From assembly GCF_045679555.1 (NCBI RefSeq), contig NC_092115.1, forward strand, positions 37,425,728 to 37,489,727: a DNA stretch of 64,000 nucleotides. The letters are read 5' to 3'. Every line of letters starts with the position of its first letter. The stretch's first letter is position 1. The position numbers and the translations under genes were made by a program. The DNA comes from Salvelinus alpinus (taxonomy: Eukaryota > Chordata > Actinopteri > Salmoniformes > Salmonidae). Shown piece by piece: positions 39,401 through 51,709 of the stretch. The notes under the pieces are model-generated. The model had not been told where the DNA came from, ran no database searches, and worked only from the letters and a program-made list of their open reading frames with translations.

Positions 39401-40970
39401 TCTAGAATCTCTGGTCATGACACTGAGTGACTGTGTGCTCCTGGGCTTTGTGGTAATGTGTATATGCTGTTTATGACAGTGTGTAGTATGTGTGTATATT
39501 TGTGTGTTGTGCCAGTGTGTGTGTATGAGTGTATGAGGGATCCCTGTGGGGATTGTATTTCGGTCGGTCAGGCACGTCTGATAACAGCCCACCAGACTCG
39601 TCACATCTATTATTGAGGGACGGGAAATTGATCGGCACTAACAGTGCCTGTTACCCTGTCTCTCATATACCGCTGGGCTTCTCCTGCTCTCTATTCCTCC
39701 TCTCACCGCTTCACTCCTTCTCCCATTTGTCCTCCATCCCTCCTTTCTCACTGTCTGTCTCCCCCACTCATTTGTTCCTTCATGCCTCCTGTTTCTTTTG
39801 TCTCTATCTCTTCTTTTCAAACATATAGCAATACTCTCTAATCCCCTTCCCTCACTCTCTCTCTCTCCTCCCTCCTGCTGTCATTTTCTCTCTAGCTTTC
39901 TGACTCTTTTTTTCACTCTGTTTCTGTCTCTCTCGCGCCCATACATTGCCGGGTCCTCTGTCCATGTAATCCCCCCTTTGTATCTCCCCTCATACCGCAT
40001 TTATCATCTTAAAACTTATTCTACTTCCGTACTGGTACGTATTGTGCATGTCTGAGCATGGTCATTTCTAGGCTGATGTCTTGTTGTGTGTTTCCTAGAC
40101 GTAGTTTGTCATTTGACAATGTTACATTTTTTTTGTCCCCTCAATTCCCTCACTTTTCTCCCTTGTCTTTTAGCACTGCCTCAACCCCCCGCCCCCCTAA
40201 TCAATCAGTTAGAGAACCTCTCACTCACTCTGTTCCCCGTGACTTTATTCACCAGTTTAATACTCCCTTCTCTCCCTTCATCAGGCATCATCCGTGTTCT
40301 AGCTCACCTTTGATATCTCTTCACATTGAGCGTCTGTTTCATCGTTCGCTGTGGAGTGTTTTGTTTATTCGTTGCGTGACGTCTCTGCGCGACAACTCAC
40401 TCCGCACACTGTGCTGCCAACACGTCTTTAGAAGGAGGAGAGAATGAGAAGAAAAGCTCATTTGAGCTCGATTCATCGTGCAAAGATTGCCCTGCATTTA
40501 TTGAAAATGGCTTTTTCCGTTTTAAAGAGACGCTGTTAAAATGCCAATCGTGTAAAGTCAGAGAAATGCAGCTGTCGTCGCAATTAACTTCTCGCTTTCC
40601 CTAATGAAAGACTTAATCCACCAGCAAATCTCCCCGGTCTTTACGCAGATCGATTCAATGTGCTTTCAGTAGAATAAAAGCAACCCGTGTCGGGAAAAAA
40701 TATAACTATCTAAAACCTGAGCCAAAAGTCACATTCATCCGCGCCGCTTGGCACCCCATCAGCCTCACCCTGCATCATTGTAATGAGAGACCCTTGAACT
40801 CTGCTGTTTGATCCCAGCTTCCTTAGAGCTGCTGAGAGGAGAGCTCATCTAAGTGTGTTTTCAACCCGCTTTTCAAAACATCCTTGTCTTGCCTTCCTGC
40901 TCGCCTTTTCTCCCTCGCTGTGGTGGCATCTTATTTTGGGGATAAAAAATAAATAAACGGTGCAAATCTC
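39399..40970. other. non-coding; pyrimidine-rich, then possible conserved element
   Basis: 39660-39930 is pyrimidine-rich. 40440-40740 is non-repetitive with homeodomain-like CAATTA and TTAATCC cores and could be an enhancer. No coding potential seen. Confidence 0.45.
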
Positions 40971-41682
40971 AAATAGCACTCTATTCCCTGTAGCGTGCTA
41001 CTTTAGGCCAAAGCCGCAGAGTCATTGTTCTGGCCAAATGTACTGCACTATACAGGGTAGGGCTGCACAATGAATCGAATTCAGATCGAAATTGCGATAT
41101 TGACGTGCAATATCAATATCGCAAGAGGCTGCAATTTTCCCCTTTCTTCGACACTACGTTAATACAACAAAAACAAGTATACGGGACCTCCTCCAATGAG
41201 ACGCCCTAGATTCAGTTCATTCACTCTCTACATGCACAGAGGATGCCTACCAATCACCAGCGGATCTTATGGTGTATGGCAGTATTTCAGCCACCGGGAA
41301 ACAGATGTCAGTCAACCAAATGCAAGTGTTGTCTAAAAAGTGCCTCAGAGTTGTGGCGACAGCACAACAAATACATTCAACTATTTGAAGAAGAACCATC
41401 CCCTACTTCATGACGATTGCATGGTGAAGAAAGCGTCCGGAAGCTACAACATACCATTGTTCTAGTAGATTCTGTTAGCACGGTATGTGTTCGTTCATAC
41501 GATCTCATTTAGAAGTGATGTTCTCTACCCTGACACTTGTTTTAACCATGTCTGATGGAATTACCACGTTACCAAGTGTTTGAAAATCCCAATTCATCAT
41601 CCCAATTGCAATATCTAGCCCTAAAATTCACAATGAGATATTTTGTCCACATCTTGCAGCCCTAATACAGGGAATAGGGTAT
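40971..41682. repeat. palindromic MITE split by a hAT insertion
   Basis: 40971-41057 (CTCTATTCCCTG to GTACTGCACTATACAGGG) and 41673-41682 (AATAGGGTAT) are the two parts of the repeat type seen at 1855-1946. Confidence 0.65.
41058..41664 (+). mobile_element. non-autonomous hAT element with BED-finger remnant
   Basis: 607 bp. The terminal repeats TAGGGCTGCACAATGA and (reverse) TAGGGCTGCAAGATGT are flanked by a perfect 8-bp duplication ATACAGGG (41050-41057, 41665-41672), the hAT hallmark. Inside, two frames hold pieces of a BED zinc finger: VWQYFS and CKCCLK, then TTNTFNYLKKNHP. A frameshift lies between them and the catalytic domain is missing. Confidence 0.88.
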
Positions 41683-44462
41683 CAACAGGTAGACAAATCC
41701 ATTCTCTCTCTCATCCTTCAAAATGGCTGCTCAGTCAGACCACTGACAGACAGTTCTTCTCATGGTGAATGTTTTGGCCTGTGTGTGGAGAGTGAATGGC
41801 TGTCGTCTGACCCGAGTAAGATGTGCTCTCTTGGCCTATCATGAATGTTACACCACTGAGAGGTGAAGAGAGCTTACTCTAAATCACTAGTGCCCTCGAT
41901 CCCGGTATTGATTGCCAGGTTTTTACCATGAGGAGATGGAAGGAGATAGACAGAGGGGGGTTGACCAGATAGATTAAACAGTTGAAAAATGCCAATCCCA
42001 TTCATGGTTTTCACTCTACCCATCAATCAGCAGTATGGGGACTGACTGCACTTGTAAGACACATACATAGTGTTGCTCTAGTTCAACTTGGCTTTAGTGT
42101 TGGGTAGGCTTTGTGGGTCAGTCAAGACTAATACTGTAGAGGCTCTACCTTGATTGGGGTTGACTCTCTCAGTATGACTCCGCGGCTGGGCTTTCTTTTT
42201 GGAACAAAGAGCCTGGCTGGGCTCTGGGTCTGGAGGAGATTAGACAGATGAGGGCCAAAATACCTAGGTTGGTTTTTAAAGAGTTTGGCCGGTCATTGCC
42301 TTGTCATTTAGAATTGGATATAGGCCTATGTTGAGATCAGTGTGTTCCTGACTCTATGAAACAGGATGCAGGATATGTTCTAAGTCCACTGTCAGAGAGG
42401 CCCTTGTTTTCTAGGTCTTCTCCTCCCGGACCATTATAATTCCCTTTATCTCACTGTCGTCTTTCCAATCTCTCTGTCCCTGCTCCCATCACACACCCAG
42501 ACCCTAACTCCCACCTCGGCAGTGACCATCTCATCTAGAGCCCAGATTATATAACTGTTCCTCTCTATATATTGTATTCTTCTTCATCTCTATCTCTCTC
42601 TTTCTCTCTTGTAATCCCTACATCTCTTATCTTTCACCCTTGACTGTCTCCTGTCTACCAAATTCTCTCTCTCTCTTGATCTCTCTCCCTCTCTGCCTTT
42701 GCTGTTGTGGTAGAGGCGCTCCTCTCTTCGTTCAGATTTGTGTTAAGATTGACTTTATTGGCATGACAGGAAATGATCAATGTTAGCTACAAAGTGTGAC
42801 GGGCACACATACACACACACACGCGCGCAGAGAGAGAGATTCAGAACCTCTCTCACAGTTGAATGAACATTTTGCTTCTCCGTAGTGTGTGCCTTAAGTA
42901 GAAACCCAGGCCTCCTTAGCAGTAGATATAAACAAATGACTGGTTGATTCATTTATCAGCCCAACACTTTCATCCCTGGTGGAGTCACAAGTGTTTACTT
43001 TTTTTATGTGGGCAAACCCACTTACCCGTTTCTGCTTCCTATAAGCAAGTTCTCTGGAGAAAGAAAATGTGTCCGGTGTTCAGAAGCATATGAGATCGAG
43101 GCGAGAAGGGTCCTGGGCTGTTCTTCGCGTCGTTGTTTTCCCGATTTGATCTCTCATTTTGAACTAATCCTATTGTCTGACAACTGCAGGTCTCTGCAGA
43201 CCTGTTATGAGGAGGCTCATTGGGATTGCATGTGCTATTTATTTTGTCTGAGCGCTGAGACTTAGGCGGGCTGCTGGGTGGTCTTTTCAACTTCATTCTC
43301 TATTCTGCTGCATGAATCCAATCAGTGTCTTCCCAAAAACTCCCTCAATGCAATCAGATTGATCAGCCTGCTGATTGGTGATTATAGCTGCCCCTCTACT
43401 TATTTATTGGTTAGACCAGTGAGGCAGTTCTCTTCCTCTACTCCCATAGGCTGAGGGGTTGCAGAGGAAGATGAAAGTGCACAGACCTGTCACTCAGACT
43501 TTTCTACACATGGTTAACTTTTTGAACATCATTTGATGAGACCTTGGCACATGCCTTTGAGGACAGAGACCCGAGAGAAAGACGGAGGGAGGGATGCACA
43601 GAGAGAGAGAAGGGAGTGCGTTAGATAAAGAGAGATGGATAGAAACCCAGAGAATCAGAGCAGAGCACCCCCTAAATGAGAACACTAACCTGTAGGGAGA
43701 GATAAGAACAGGCGGATGGGGTAGATAGATCGAGAGACCGATGGGTAGTCCGATAGAACAGGGGGCTGACTGAGAGATGGAGGAAGAGAAAGGTAAGAGA
43801 GGTAGATGGATGTGGAGATAGAGAGGAATGCTTCTTCCGGGTAGGGTAGAGTCTATGACTTGGAGTTGTTTAGTGTTAGGGGCTGCTTCTCTGCATGATT
43901 CTTCCTCCGCCTGCCTGACTGTGCCTTTTAGTCTCTGCCACCACTGCACTTACAGGCTATTTTTAATAGAATTAGGCTGGTCTCGTTATCAGTGGAGCGG
44001 GCAACCAGAGAGTGAGGCGAGATTGAAACAGCGATTTCCAATTTGAGATTGTGTCACACACACCTCCCTGCACTGAGATAACATCAGCAAATCACCACCA
44101 CCACCACCACCATCTCTTTCTCTCTCCTTCTGTCTTTTACCCCCTTCCTTCTCATCTTCTACTCATCTCTCCCCCTCTCTCTCCGGACTCCCTCAAACAC
44201 CCTTACAGGTTCTCACTCTCTCTTGTTGGACTGTCTTCTGACAATATGGTGCTTCGATATTTCTCTCTCGCTCTTCTTGGCTCTTTCTCTTGCCAACTCT
44301 GCTCATGGTGTTGCAAAGTATCTCTAAATGCTTGCTTTCCCATCTATCCCTCCATCCATCCTCTCTCCTTCTTCTGTCTTTGCAATGTTTCTCTCCCACT
44401 CCTCCTCCTCCCACTCTTGTTTGTTACTCTTCGTTCCATCTCCAACCAATGTTTCTCTCCTA
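41683..44462. other. single-copy non-coding sequence
   Basis: Pyrimidine-rich at 42570-42700, purine-rich at 43555-43830, CCA repeats at 44093-44111. No gene or transposon recognised. Confidence 0.5.
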
Positions 44463-44973
44463 CAGTAGCGTGCCGTGGGCCTGGCGCCTGGGCCTTCAGT
44501 GAGGTCCTACACAGTCCCACCCGAATTAATCCACCTGTTATTACCATCATTTAGATGCCATGGCTCTAGACACTATACATTTAGACAGAAACGCAGTATA
44601 ACCAGGCGTTGCGTCACCTTGAAATTGACATTTTTTTCAGAGAATTGCAGGGGAAGAGTACAATACAGTACAGTTCAACTAATAGGCAAGAACATAGTCG
44701 AGTGCAACAGAGTTATATTAATATTCTTCTTCTATCCATTTCTGGTCCACAAACTTTGAGCTTTAAGTCCCCCAAAAAATAAATACAGTGTGTTCACTAA
44801 ACAGCGCATTGTCGCACCCAAAGCAGTTTCACCGTGATGATAAAGACACATAACTATTCACTGAAAATAAAAGAAAACAAATAATTTGCAACATAGGCTA
44901 TTTGCCATTTTATTTTGTTAATATATAGGCTATTTAATATTAACGAAATAAAATGCGAAACATACATACACAT

Positions 44974-45799
44974 TTAATAAAAAATAACATGCATTGTATG
45001 CCTACTCACCAAAGACTGATTATTAGACAGTTGCGTGCGCTTAGGGGATCGTGAGAAAAATGCTGCAAGGCCATTGAGGTTGGCAAAGAAGACCTTGCAT
45101 TCTTTAAGCTTTGAGGCTCCTTGAGTCAGTACTAAATTTAGTCGATGTGCATAGCAGTGAATGAATAAGGCCATCGGTGCCCTCTCCTTAACTTTAGCCT
45201 GCACCCCATTGAGTCCAGATGCCATGACTGCTGCGCCATCAAAACACTGTGCCACAACTTTATCCAGACTACATTCATTTTCCTCCAAGAAACGGAAAAT
45301 AAGAGCGGCAATGTCATCAGCTCGCTTGCCGCTTGTCACATCTTCAAACCGGATAAATCGCTCCTTGACTCCCGTGTCCGTCACATAACGCAGGACGAGT
45401 GAGAGCTGTAGCTCCACTCTGGTGTCCCCAAACGTTTTCAAAAGCACCATTGCTTCTAAGTGCCCAGCCGTACTTTGGTGTCTCGTTGCTGCCTTGGTTA
45501 GACAACTCAAGTTTGCAAAGCCAGTGTGGCTCCAAACACCAAATCGATCACTTGCAAATAATAGGCATTCCCAGCAGTACAGTTTGCAGTGCTTCTCGGA
45601 GCCTGTGAGCCATTGACAGCGCTCATAGTTGAAACTTTGAAAGTGGCGAACGAACGAACCCCTTTCCCGCCTGTGACAGGCTTTGTGGCGTCGGGCGACC
45701 TCTCCTTACAATGTCTAACTTTTCTTGAAAAGTTTGTCTTGAGAATGGCGTTATAATTATATCCTCGACCAAATCGATATCTTCTCCTCCTTCCGCCAT
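44974..45799 (-). pseudogene. hAT transposase, ZMYM-like
   Basis: From an ATG at 45799 (MAEGGEDIDLVEDI) the frame enters a TTF-type zinc-finger region with ITPFSRQTFQEKLDIV. It shifts near 45650 and continues in the frame ending at 44974. That frame has SLVLRYVTDTG, CFDGAAVMASG (a likely catalytic D) and HCYAHRLNLVL, the C-x2-H signature of hAT enzymes. The third acidic residue and the C-terminal dimerisation domain are absent. Not functional. hAT-derived host genes exist, but the frameshift and intact target duplication argue for a dead transposon. Confidence 0.85.
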
Positions 45800-45928
45800 T
45801 GTGGGTTCAAAAAACAGTAGAACGCAAATTAATTCGTTTATCAAATTTAGTTTCCTAGATCTGCATAGACCTGCCCATAGGACCTGCCTCTCAATATTGG
45901 TAATCCAATCAAAAGACGTGGACGCCCT

Positions 45929-45977
45929 ACGCCTGCTAGCTGGCTCCTGTGTAACACTGGAGCCAGCCAGCAGGCGT
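45929..45977. other. hairpin near the hAT transposase start
   Basis: ACGCCTGCTAGCTGGCTCC (45929-45947) pairs with 45959-45977 with one mismatch across an 11-nt loop. It lies about 130 bp upstream of the transposase ATG on the minus strand, possibly a transposase-binding or promoter feature. Confidence 0.55.
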
Positions 45978-46346
45978 ACAATAGCCAACTCTAAAGCTGA
46001 TTGGTTGACACAAAATTTTAATTTCCATTCACTTTAAGCTACAAGCGCCCGCACTGTTGATTCTGAAGGCCTGAGGGCAGATTTTAGACCCCTGGCAACA
46101 CATGATGGCTGAATATGATTGGATAAAAGATCTAACGTAAAGACCAGCCCTCCAAATCTCAACCTGGGGCTGGAAGCAGTGCAACCAAGAGGAAAGCTAT
46201 GAAATGAAGAGTATAACTCTTACTCTGGGGAATAATTTAATACATATTTGTGGGAAAATATATAAAAAAAAAAAATTATATTCTGATGATGTTTAGGCCA
46301 GCAGAGAAGGCCTTGCAGGCCCTGACGGCCCACCACTGCTCTCCTA

Positions 46347-46976
46347 TCACTCCTCGGTTATTTCACACATCTTTCTTCCCACATCCCTTTTCCCCGTCTC
46401 ACCTTCCTCCTTCCCCACTTTTTTTCTAATCGTATCATCCTTTACTCTCTCTGTTATTTCCATCCCCTTCTCCCCCCCCCCTCATCCTCTCCTCTCCATC
46501 TGTGCTACCTCTAGGCAGTGGCTCCTTTCACTTTTCTTGACAGCCCTTCTCTCTGCTTCTTGATGTTTTCCACCTTTTGTTTGTGCGTACATAGCCTAGT
46601 GTGTGCGTGTGTGTGGGGGAGTGTTTGTCAGGGCCTTGCTGGTTTTCCTTCACCCTTATGCTCCAGAGCTTTATTCTTGAGCACAATGCCATGCCTCCAC
46701 ATTGAGGGGCTTTGAAAGACTTCAGAGAAGCATAGCCTTGCCATGACGGCCTTTCTAATAGCCACCATTAGCCGAGCTAGTGCCAAAGTGCCAAAGTGCC
46801 TTGAAGCCTTGTAGTCCTGCAACCTTGAAGCCTTGTAGCCTTGAATCTCAGCACACACTCCTTTATTGGACATTCCCTTTGCATGGGTGAGATTTCTCCT
46901 GTTTCATAATATGCAATGAATGCCTTTCTTGTCATGGGCTCTTCTATTCTAGAGTGTCTCTAAGTGTTGATTTTTA
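46347..46976. other. non-coding sequence
   Basis: Pyrimidine-rich to 46500. Short imperfect tandem repeats (CCTTGAAGCCTTGTAG) at 46797-46850. No gene. Confidence 0.5.
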
Positions 46977-47200
46977 TTTATTTAATTTCACCTTTATTTA
47001 ACCAGGTAGGCCAGTTGAGAGCAAGTTCTCATTTACAACTGCGACCTGGCCAAGATAAAGCAAAGCAGTGCGACACAAACAACACAGGGTTACACATGGG
47101 ATAAACAAAACATACAGTCAATAACACAATAGAGAGAGAAACAAAAGTATATATACAGTGTGTGCAAATGAGGTAAGATAAGGGAGGTAAGGCAATAAAG
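46977..47200 (-). mobile_element. LINE 3' end fragment
   Basis: On the minus strand it ends CCTACCTGGTTAAATAAAGG, the same tail as the LINE at 12727-14677, preceded by TTTGCTTTATCTTGGCCAGG. Only the 3' UTR remains. Confidence 0.8.
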
Positions 47201-47411
47201 TTACCCATGAGGCATCGTTACCCATCGCGCCACAAAAGCCGCGGCCCTTGCAGAGCAAGGGGAACCACTACTTCAAGGTCTCAGAGCGAGTGACGTCACC
47301 GATTGAAACGCTATTAGCTACTAGCTAGCCATTTCACATCGGTTACACTGGTGTAGGCCGTCATTGTAAATCAGAATTTGTCCTTAACTGACTTGCCTAG
47401 TTAAATCAATT
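47201..47411 (+). mobile_element. SINE with LINE-derived tail
   Basis: Body includes GCCGCGGCCCTTGCAGAGCA and CAGAGCGAGTGACGTCACCG; the 3' tail CTTAACTGACTTGCCTAGTT is the same as in the SINE at 3127-3332. GTTACCCAT occurs twice at its start, a short 5' duplication. Recognised as a salmonid SINE from memory; promoter boxes are not clear. Confidence 0.65.
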
Positions 47412-47763
47412 AAAAATAAATATCCAACCTCTTCAGGATGACATCCTTTATCAGGGAGCAGAACTTCCTCCTTTTCTTCCGTTTCCTTCTCGCGGTGTAT
47501 GAATGGAGGCGGTCATAGAGTCGTGTAGATGACATCTTTATTGTCTCAGACATACACATGAAGACAATGGGGTTTGTTGTGATGCAAAGCTGGATGGAAG
47601 GATCTCGAACAAACTCGTGTACAGTATATATCATAAGGACTTTGAAGGAGGATGAGGCTATGAATACTTACAGCTTTCATGTTTCTAGTGTGACATAGCT
47701 GTTCAAATACATATCCACATTCCATCACATGCACATTTGCACGCACATGTATACACACACACC

Positions 47764-47803
<40 letters not shown>

Positions 47804-50270
47804 TGCACACACGTGTAAGATTTGATTCTGATATAACTGATTTCATTACATTGACAGAGCCAGAGGGTGGAAGGATATAGTACCTCTCTCACATTGGCAA
47901 TCTATTCCCCAACTGAAAGTGCATTGTGAGCAGGTTTATGTCTGGGTAGCATGGCTTGGATCGATGGATACCAGAGTGGTGGAAAACGATAATTTACATG
48001 GTATGTAAGATGAACACTCCAAGTGAACACACTGCTTGATTTGTTGCCACGGTATGAGACACAGTCACTTTAGGTGTGGAGCTGAAACCTTTTCTCAGTT
48101 TTTCACTTGGTGATCCTTAACTTATTGCCAATGCCGTTTGGAGAGTGAAGTTGGAATAAAAACTGGGGAATTCAATACACACTGTGGGGGGAAAAAAGCA
48201 CAGTGAAAATGGATGCGGAAATCTTCAATAATTAGTTGGACAATGTTTACGGTTGAAACAGAGCGAAACTTCATTTAGATTTGAAGTAAAAAAACATTCA
48301 TTGTTCTGGCCCACTTTTTTCCCATAATCTTTTATGGCTTTCTTATGGTTTGATTGAATTCGTGCCAGAGCCATTACTGTACAGTCAGCTCACTCAGGCT
48401 TTTATAATTAGTCTCCACCCATATTCAGTCTGCTGCCCCTGAACATAGTGAACAGCAAACGAAGCATGTTCTTTCCTTTGACAGTGGTGGTGGTGGAGGT
48501 GTATGGAGGGTCTGAAACAGAAGAACCACCATGGGGCTGCGGCTGTGCTCAGTGAGCAGCCCTGTCCCTCTATCGCTGTGCCTGTGGTGCTCAGTGATCT
48601 ATCCACACCAGCTGACACCCGCTCAGCAGAGCTCCAGCAGAGCCCCAGTGGAGGCCTATCCCAGCCCGCAGCCACCCTCCCGCCCCAGAGCAGCCCTGAT
48701 CTGGCCACTGAGCCAGCCCACCAAGGGGGATAGCCGTGGAGGATGGATTATCTTCCGGGGAGGGGCTCAAATCGACCCTGGAGGTGTGGAGGAGTGGAGC
48801 CAGCATTGGCGAGTCAAGCCCATTTCCTCCCAGCAATGCTCTGTCACACAATCACACCACAGGATCAGGAACACACACATTTCACATAACACACCTGAGA
48901 ACATCCACACACGCACACACGCAGAGACACACAAACCTCAGAGTCAGAAAAACCCACCACACACTCATGCAAACAGACACCGAATTTGCACATCTTCTCT
49001 CCCACACACATTCACACATACTGTAACACAAGCAATGTAATGTGACATCCCGGGAACTGGGATGTGTGTGAGTGTGGATATCATGAATATGCCACAGTCA
49101 GAAGGAAGTGTTAGAAACAGTGGAGAATTGTTGTGAGCAGGGGGATAGAAATGTTATCAGAGCCGTCACCCGCAACTGTAGGTGAGGGCTTCTCCCTCTC
49201 TCCACATCACCTCACGTGGACTAACTTGTCGCTGTGGTGTTAGAGCCAAAATGTCAGCTCAAATGAGCAGATCCAATGACTTTTTGAGCCCTCTGTGTGC
49301 CCAGTTTCATATAGGCCCTCAGGGTTAACATAGACCTTCAATCTCCCCATGCTCTGCCAACAACCCCCCCACCCCACCCCCTCAGGCTCTGTGGCTAACC
49401 AGCATGCACCCCTCTGGCAATCCTCTCTACCTCCGAGAACGCTTTACTCTATCTCTTCATCTCTCCAACTCTTTATCTCTCACCACAGCACAGTGCATTT
49501 TAATCATGCCCCCGAATGGAAGACACTTTTCCAATTAAGAAACCTCTGCAAGGGCTGCACCATGACTTTAAAGAGGGTTAGAATTACAGGGGCTTTGTGA
49601 ACAGGGGAAAGGAGGTGAGCGCTAAATGAAAATGTTTCGATTCTATAACTCCTCTGTATCTTTATTTTGGGAATCTGTGTGCCTGTGTGTATTTTTAACT
49701 TTGGTTTCTTTCCAGCTTAGACAAGGAGCTATCACTTTCCCAGAAACTAGCTCGGCAAAACGACGGCAATTTGAGAACCCTGTTGTGTGTGTGTCTTTGT
49801 GTGTGTGTTTGTTTGTGTGTGTTTGCGTGTGTGTGTGTACGTATGTGTGAGGAAGCACATATGATAAGGTGTGGATTTGTGACCGTGTGCAATATATTTT
49901 TGGGATGTAATCAGATGTGTCTGTTTCCGATGTGAGGAAGCTTATATTCGAATTTCCTCAGGAGAATATGAATGAGTAATGAGGGAATTGGTCATTTCAG
50001 GTGCTTTCATTTCAATAAAATGAGGTGTGTACTTCCGATGACGTGTTTGTCTTTCTATAAGTCCATGAGTGTGTGTGTGTGTGTTTGCATGTGTGTGTGT
50101 GTGAGCGAGAGAGTTAGAAACCCCACTGTTGTGTGCTCTGCCGTTATTTGGCCTGTTTGTGGCCCCGCTTGTTAGCTTGCACGATTCTTGCCATTATCCT
50201 TCGACATCTCTCATGAGCAATTTTTGCCCACAGGACTGGAGCTGACTGGATGTTTGTCGTACCATTCTCG
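47412..50270. other. single-copy non-coding sequence
   Basis: (CA)n at about 47753-47800; CA-rich at 48860-49020; TG-rich at 49785-49840 and 50070-50105. GC-rich 48500-48780 has open frames but no protein similarity or convincing splice sites. Confidence 0.45.
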
Positions 50271-50274
50271 TTAA

Positions 50275-51214
50275 CCTCTCTGCGCTACGGATCCCTTTAG
50301 CGGGATCGTTTTCCTAAACAACCGCTGAATTGCAGGGCGCAAAATATTACAAAAAATATTTCTAATCATGCAATCACAAGTGAAATATACCAAAACACAG
50401 CTTAGCTTGTTGTTAATCCACCTATCGTGTCAGATTTTGAAAATATGCTTTACAGCGAAAGCAATCCAAGCTTTTGTGAGTTTATCAATCAATGCTAGAA
50501 CAGCTAGCTCCAAATTAGCATGGTCACGAAAGTCAGAAAAGCAATAAAATTAATCGCTTACCTTTGATAATCTTCGGTTGTTTGCACTCACGAGACTCCC
50601 AGTTACACAATAAATGTTCTTTTTGTTCGATAAATATTACTTTTATAACGCCATTTGGGTTGCGAGTTATGTTCAGAAAACTACAGCCTCGTTCAGTTCG
50701 ACGAAAATTCCAAAAAGTATCCGTAATGTTCGTAGAAACATGTCAAATGTTTTTTATAATCAATCCTCAGGTTGTTTTTAACATACATAATCGATAATAT
50801 TTCAACCGGACCGTAACCTATTCAATAAAAGAGAGAAAGAAAATGGAGAGCTACCCCTCTTGCACGCAGGAACTAATCAAAGGACACCTGACTAGTTTTG
50901 AAAAATCTCGCTCATTTTTCAAAATAAAACCCTGAAACTATGTCTAAAGCATGGTCACAGCCTGAGGAAGCCATTGGAAAATGAATCTGGTTGATACCCC
51001 TTTAAATGGAAGAAAGACGGGAAATGAAACACAGATAAAAAAAATCACTTCCGGGTTAGATTTCCTCAAAAATCTGTTTTGTTATACTCACAGACAATAT
51101 TTGGACAGTTTTGGAAACTTTGCATATTCAACGATCTGGACCTGAGAAATAGTCCGTTTACCTTGGGAACGTTATTTAAAAAATAAAAAAAATCTGACCC
51201 CTAGCGTCAAGAAG
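50275..51214 (-). mobile_element. TTAA-flanked element B
   Basis: 940 bp between TTAA at 50271-50274 and 51215-51218. Closely similar to element A throughout, with small deletions. The subterminal stem-loop is GGATCCC/tttagc/GGGATCG at 50289-50308. Non-coding. Confidence 0.8.
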
Positions 51215-51278
51215 TTAAACCCTTGTACATGTTATATAAACTGAATATATGAATTGCTATTAATATTGTACCTGTAAA

Positions 51279-51312
51279 CCCCCCCCCCCCCCCCCCCCCC
51301 CACCCCCCCCCC
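51279..51312. repeat. poly(C) tract
   Basis: Twenty-three C, one A, then ten C. Possible assembly weak point. Confidence 0.95.
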
Positions 51313-51583
51313 AATCCACCCTAATAAAAATTTGGCACCAAAAAATTACAAATAAATAGTAGGCTGCTGAGGTGTGTCACCACGTCCCCATATGGATCTT
51401 TGTGTTGAAGGCTCCCCACATAGATGTGGTAAAGGAGTCACTGCAATGCAGACGTTCCATTGACCAGATTGGCGCACATTCAACAAATCTGATCTAATAA
51501 TGTGGATATTCGTCAAATCCGGCATGATTTATGTATTGCAACGTCCGATTTGGCTACATCTGGCTGATTTCGCGGCATAACAT

Positions 51584-51709
51584 GTATAAGCTGGTTAGCA
51601 TAGCTAACTCCTATTCGTATAAGCTGGTTAGCATAGCTAACTCCCATTCGTATAAGCTGGTTAGCATAGCTAACTCCCATTCGTATACGCTGGTTAGCAT
51701 AGCTAGCAT
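51584..51709. repeat. 33-bp minisatellite, about 3.8 units
   Basis: Units start at 51584, 51617, 51650 and 51683, each GTATAAGCTGGTTAGCATAG followed by CTAACTCCCATTC with few changes. Each holds the inverted repeat GTTAGC-ATA-GCTAAC. There are no unique spacers, so it is a tandem repeat and not a CRISPR array. Confidence 0.95.

Larger units (their letters stand above)
44463..46338 (-). mobile_element. hAT element with decayed transposase
   Basis: 1876 bp, flanked by a perfect 8-bp duplication CTCTCCTA (44455-44462, 46339-46346). The ends CAGTAGCGTGCCGTGGG and (reverse) CAGTGGTGGGCCGTCAGG are inverted repeats. The transposase is on the minus strand, of the ZMYM-like hAT group. The sequence from 44463 to 44973 holds no coding remnant, so the C-terminal dimerisation domain is missing. 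Confidence 0.9.

Noticed and set aside
44974..45510. Domesticated ZMYM-type host gene
   Set aside because: It sits inside a hAT element with perfect target duplication and terminal repeats, is frameshifted near 45650, and lacks the C-terminal domain.
48394..49040. GC-rich open frames of 76-169 codons that could be an exon
   Set aside because: No recognisable domain, competing frames on both strands and no clear splice-site pair; insufficient to call a gene.
51584..51709. CRISPR-like regular repeat
   Set aside because: Units are adjacent with no spacers, and the DNA is from a vertebrate.
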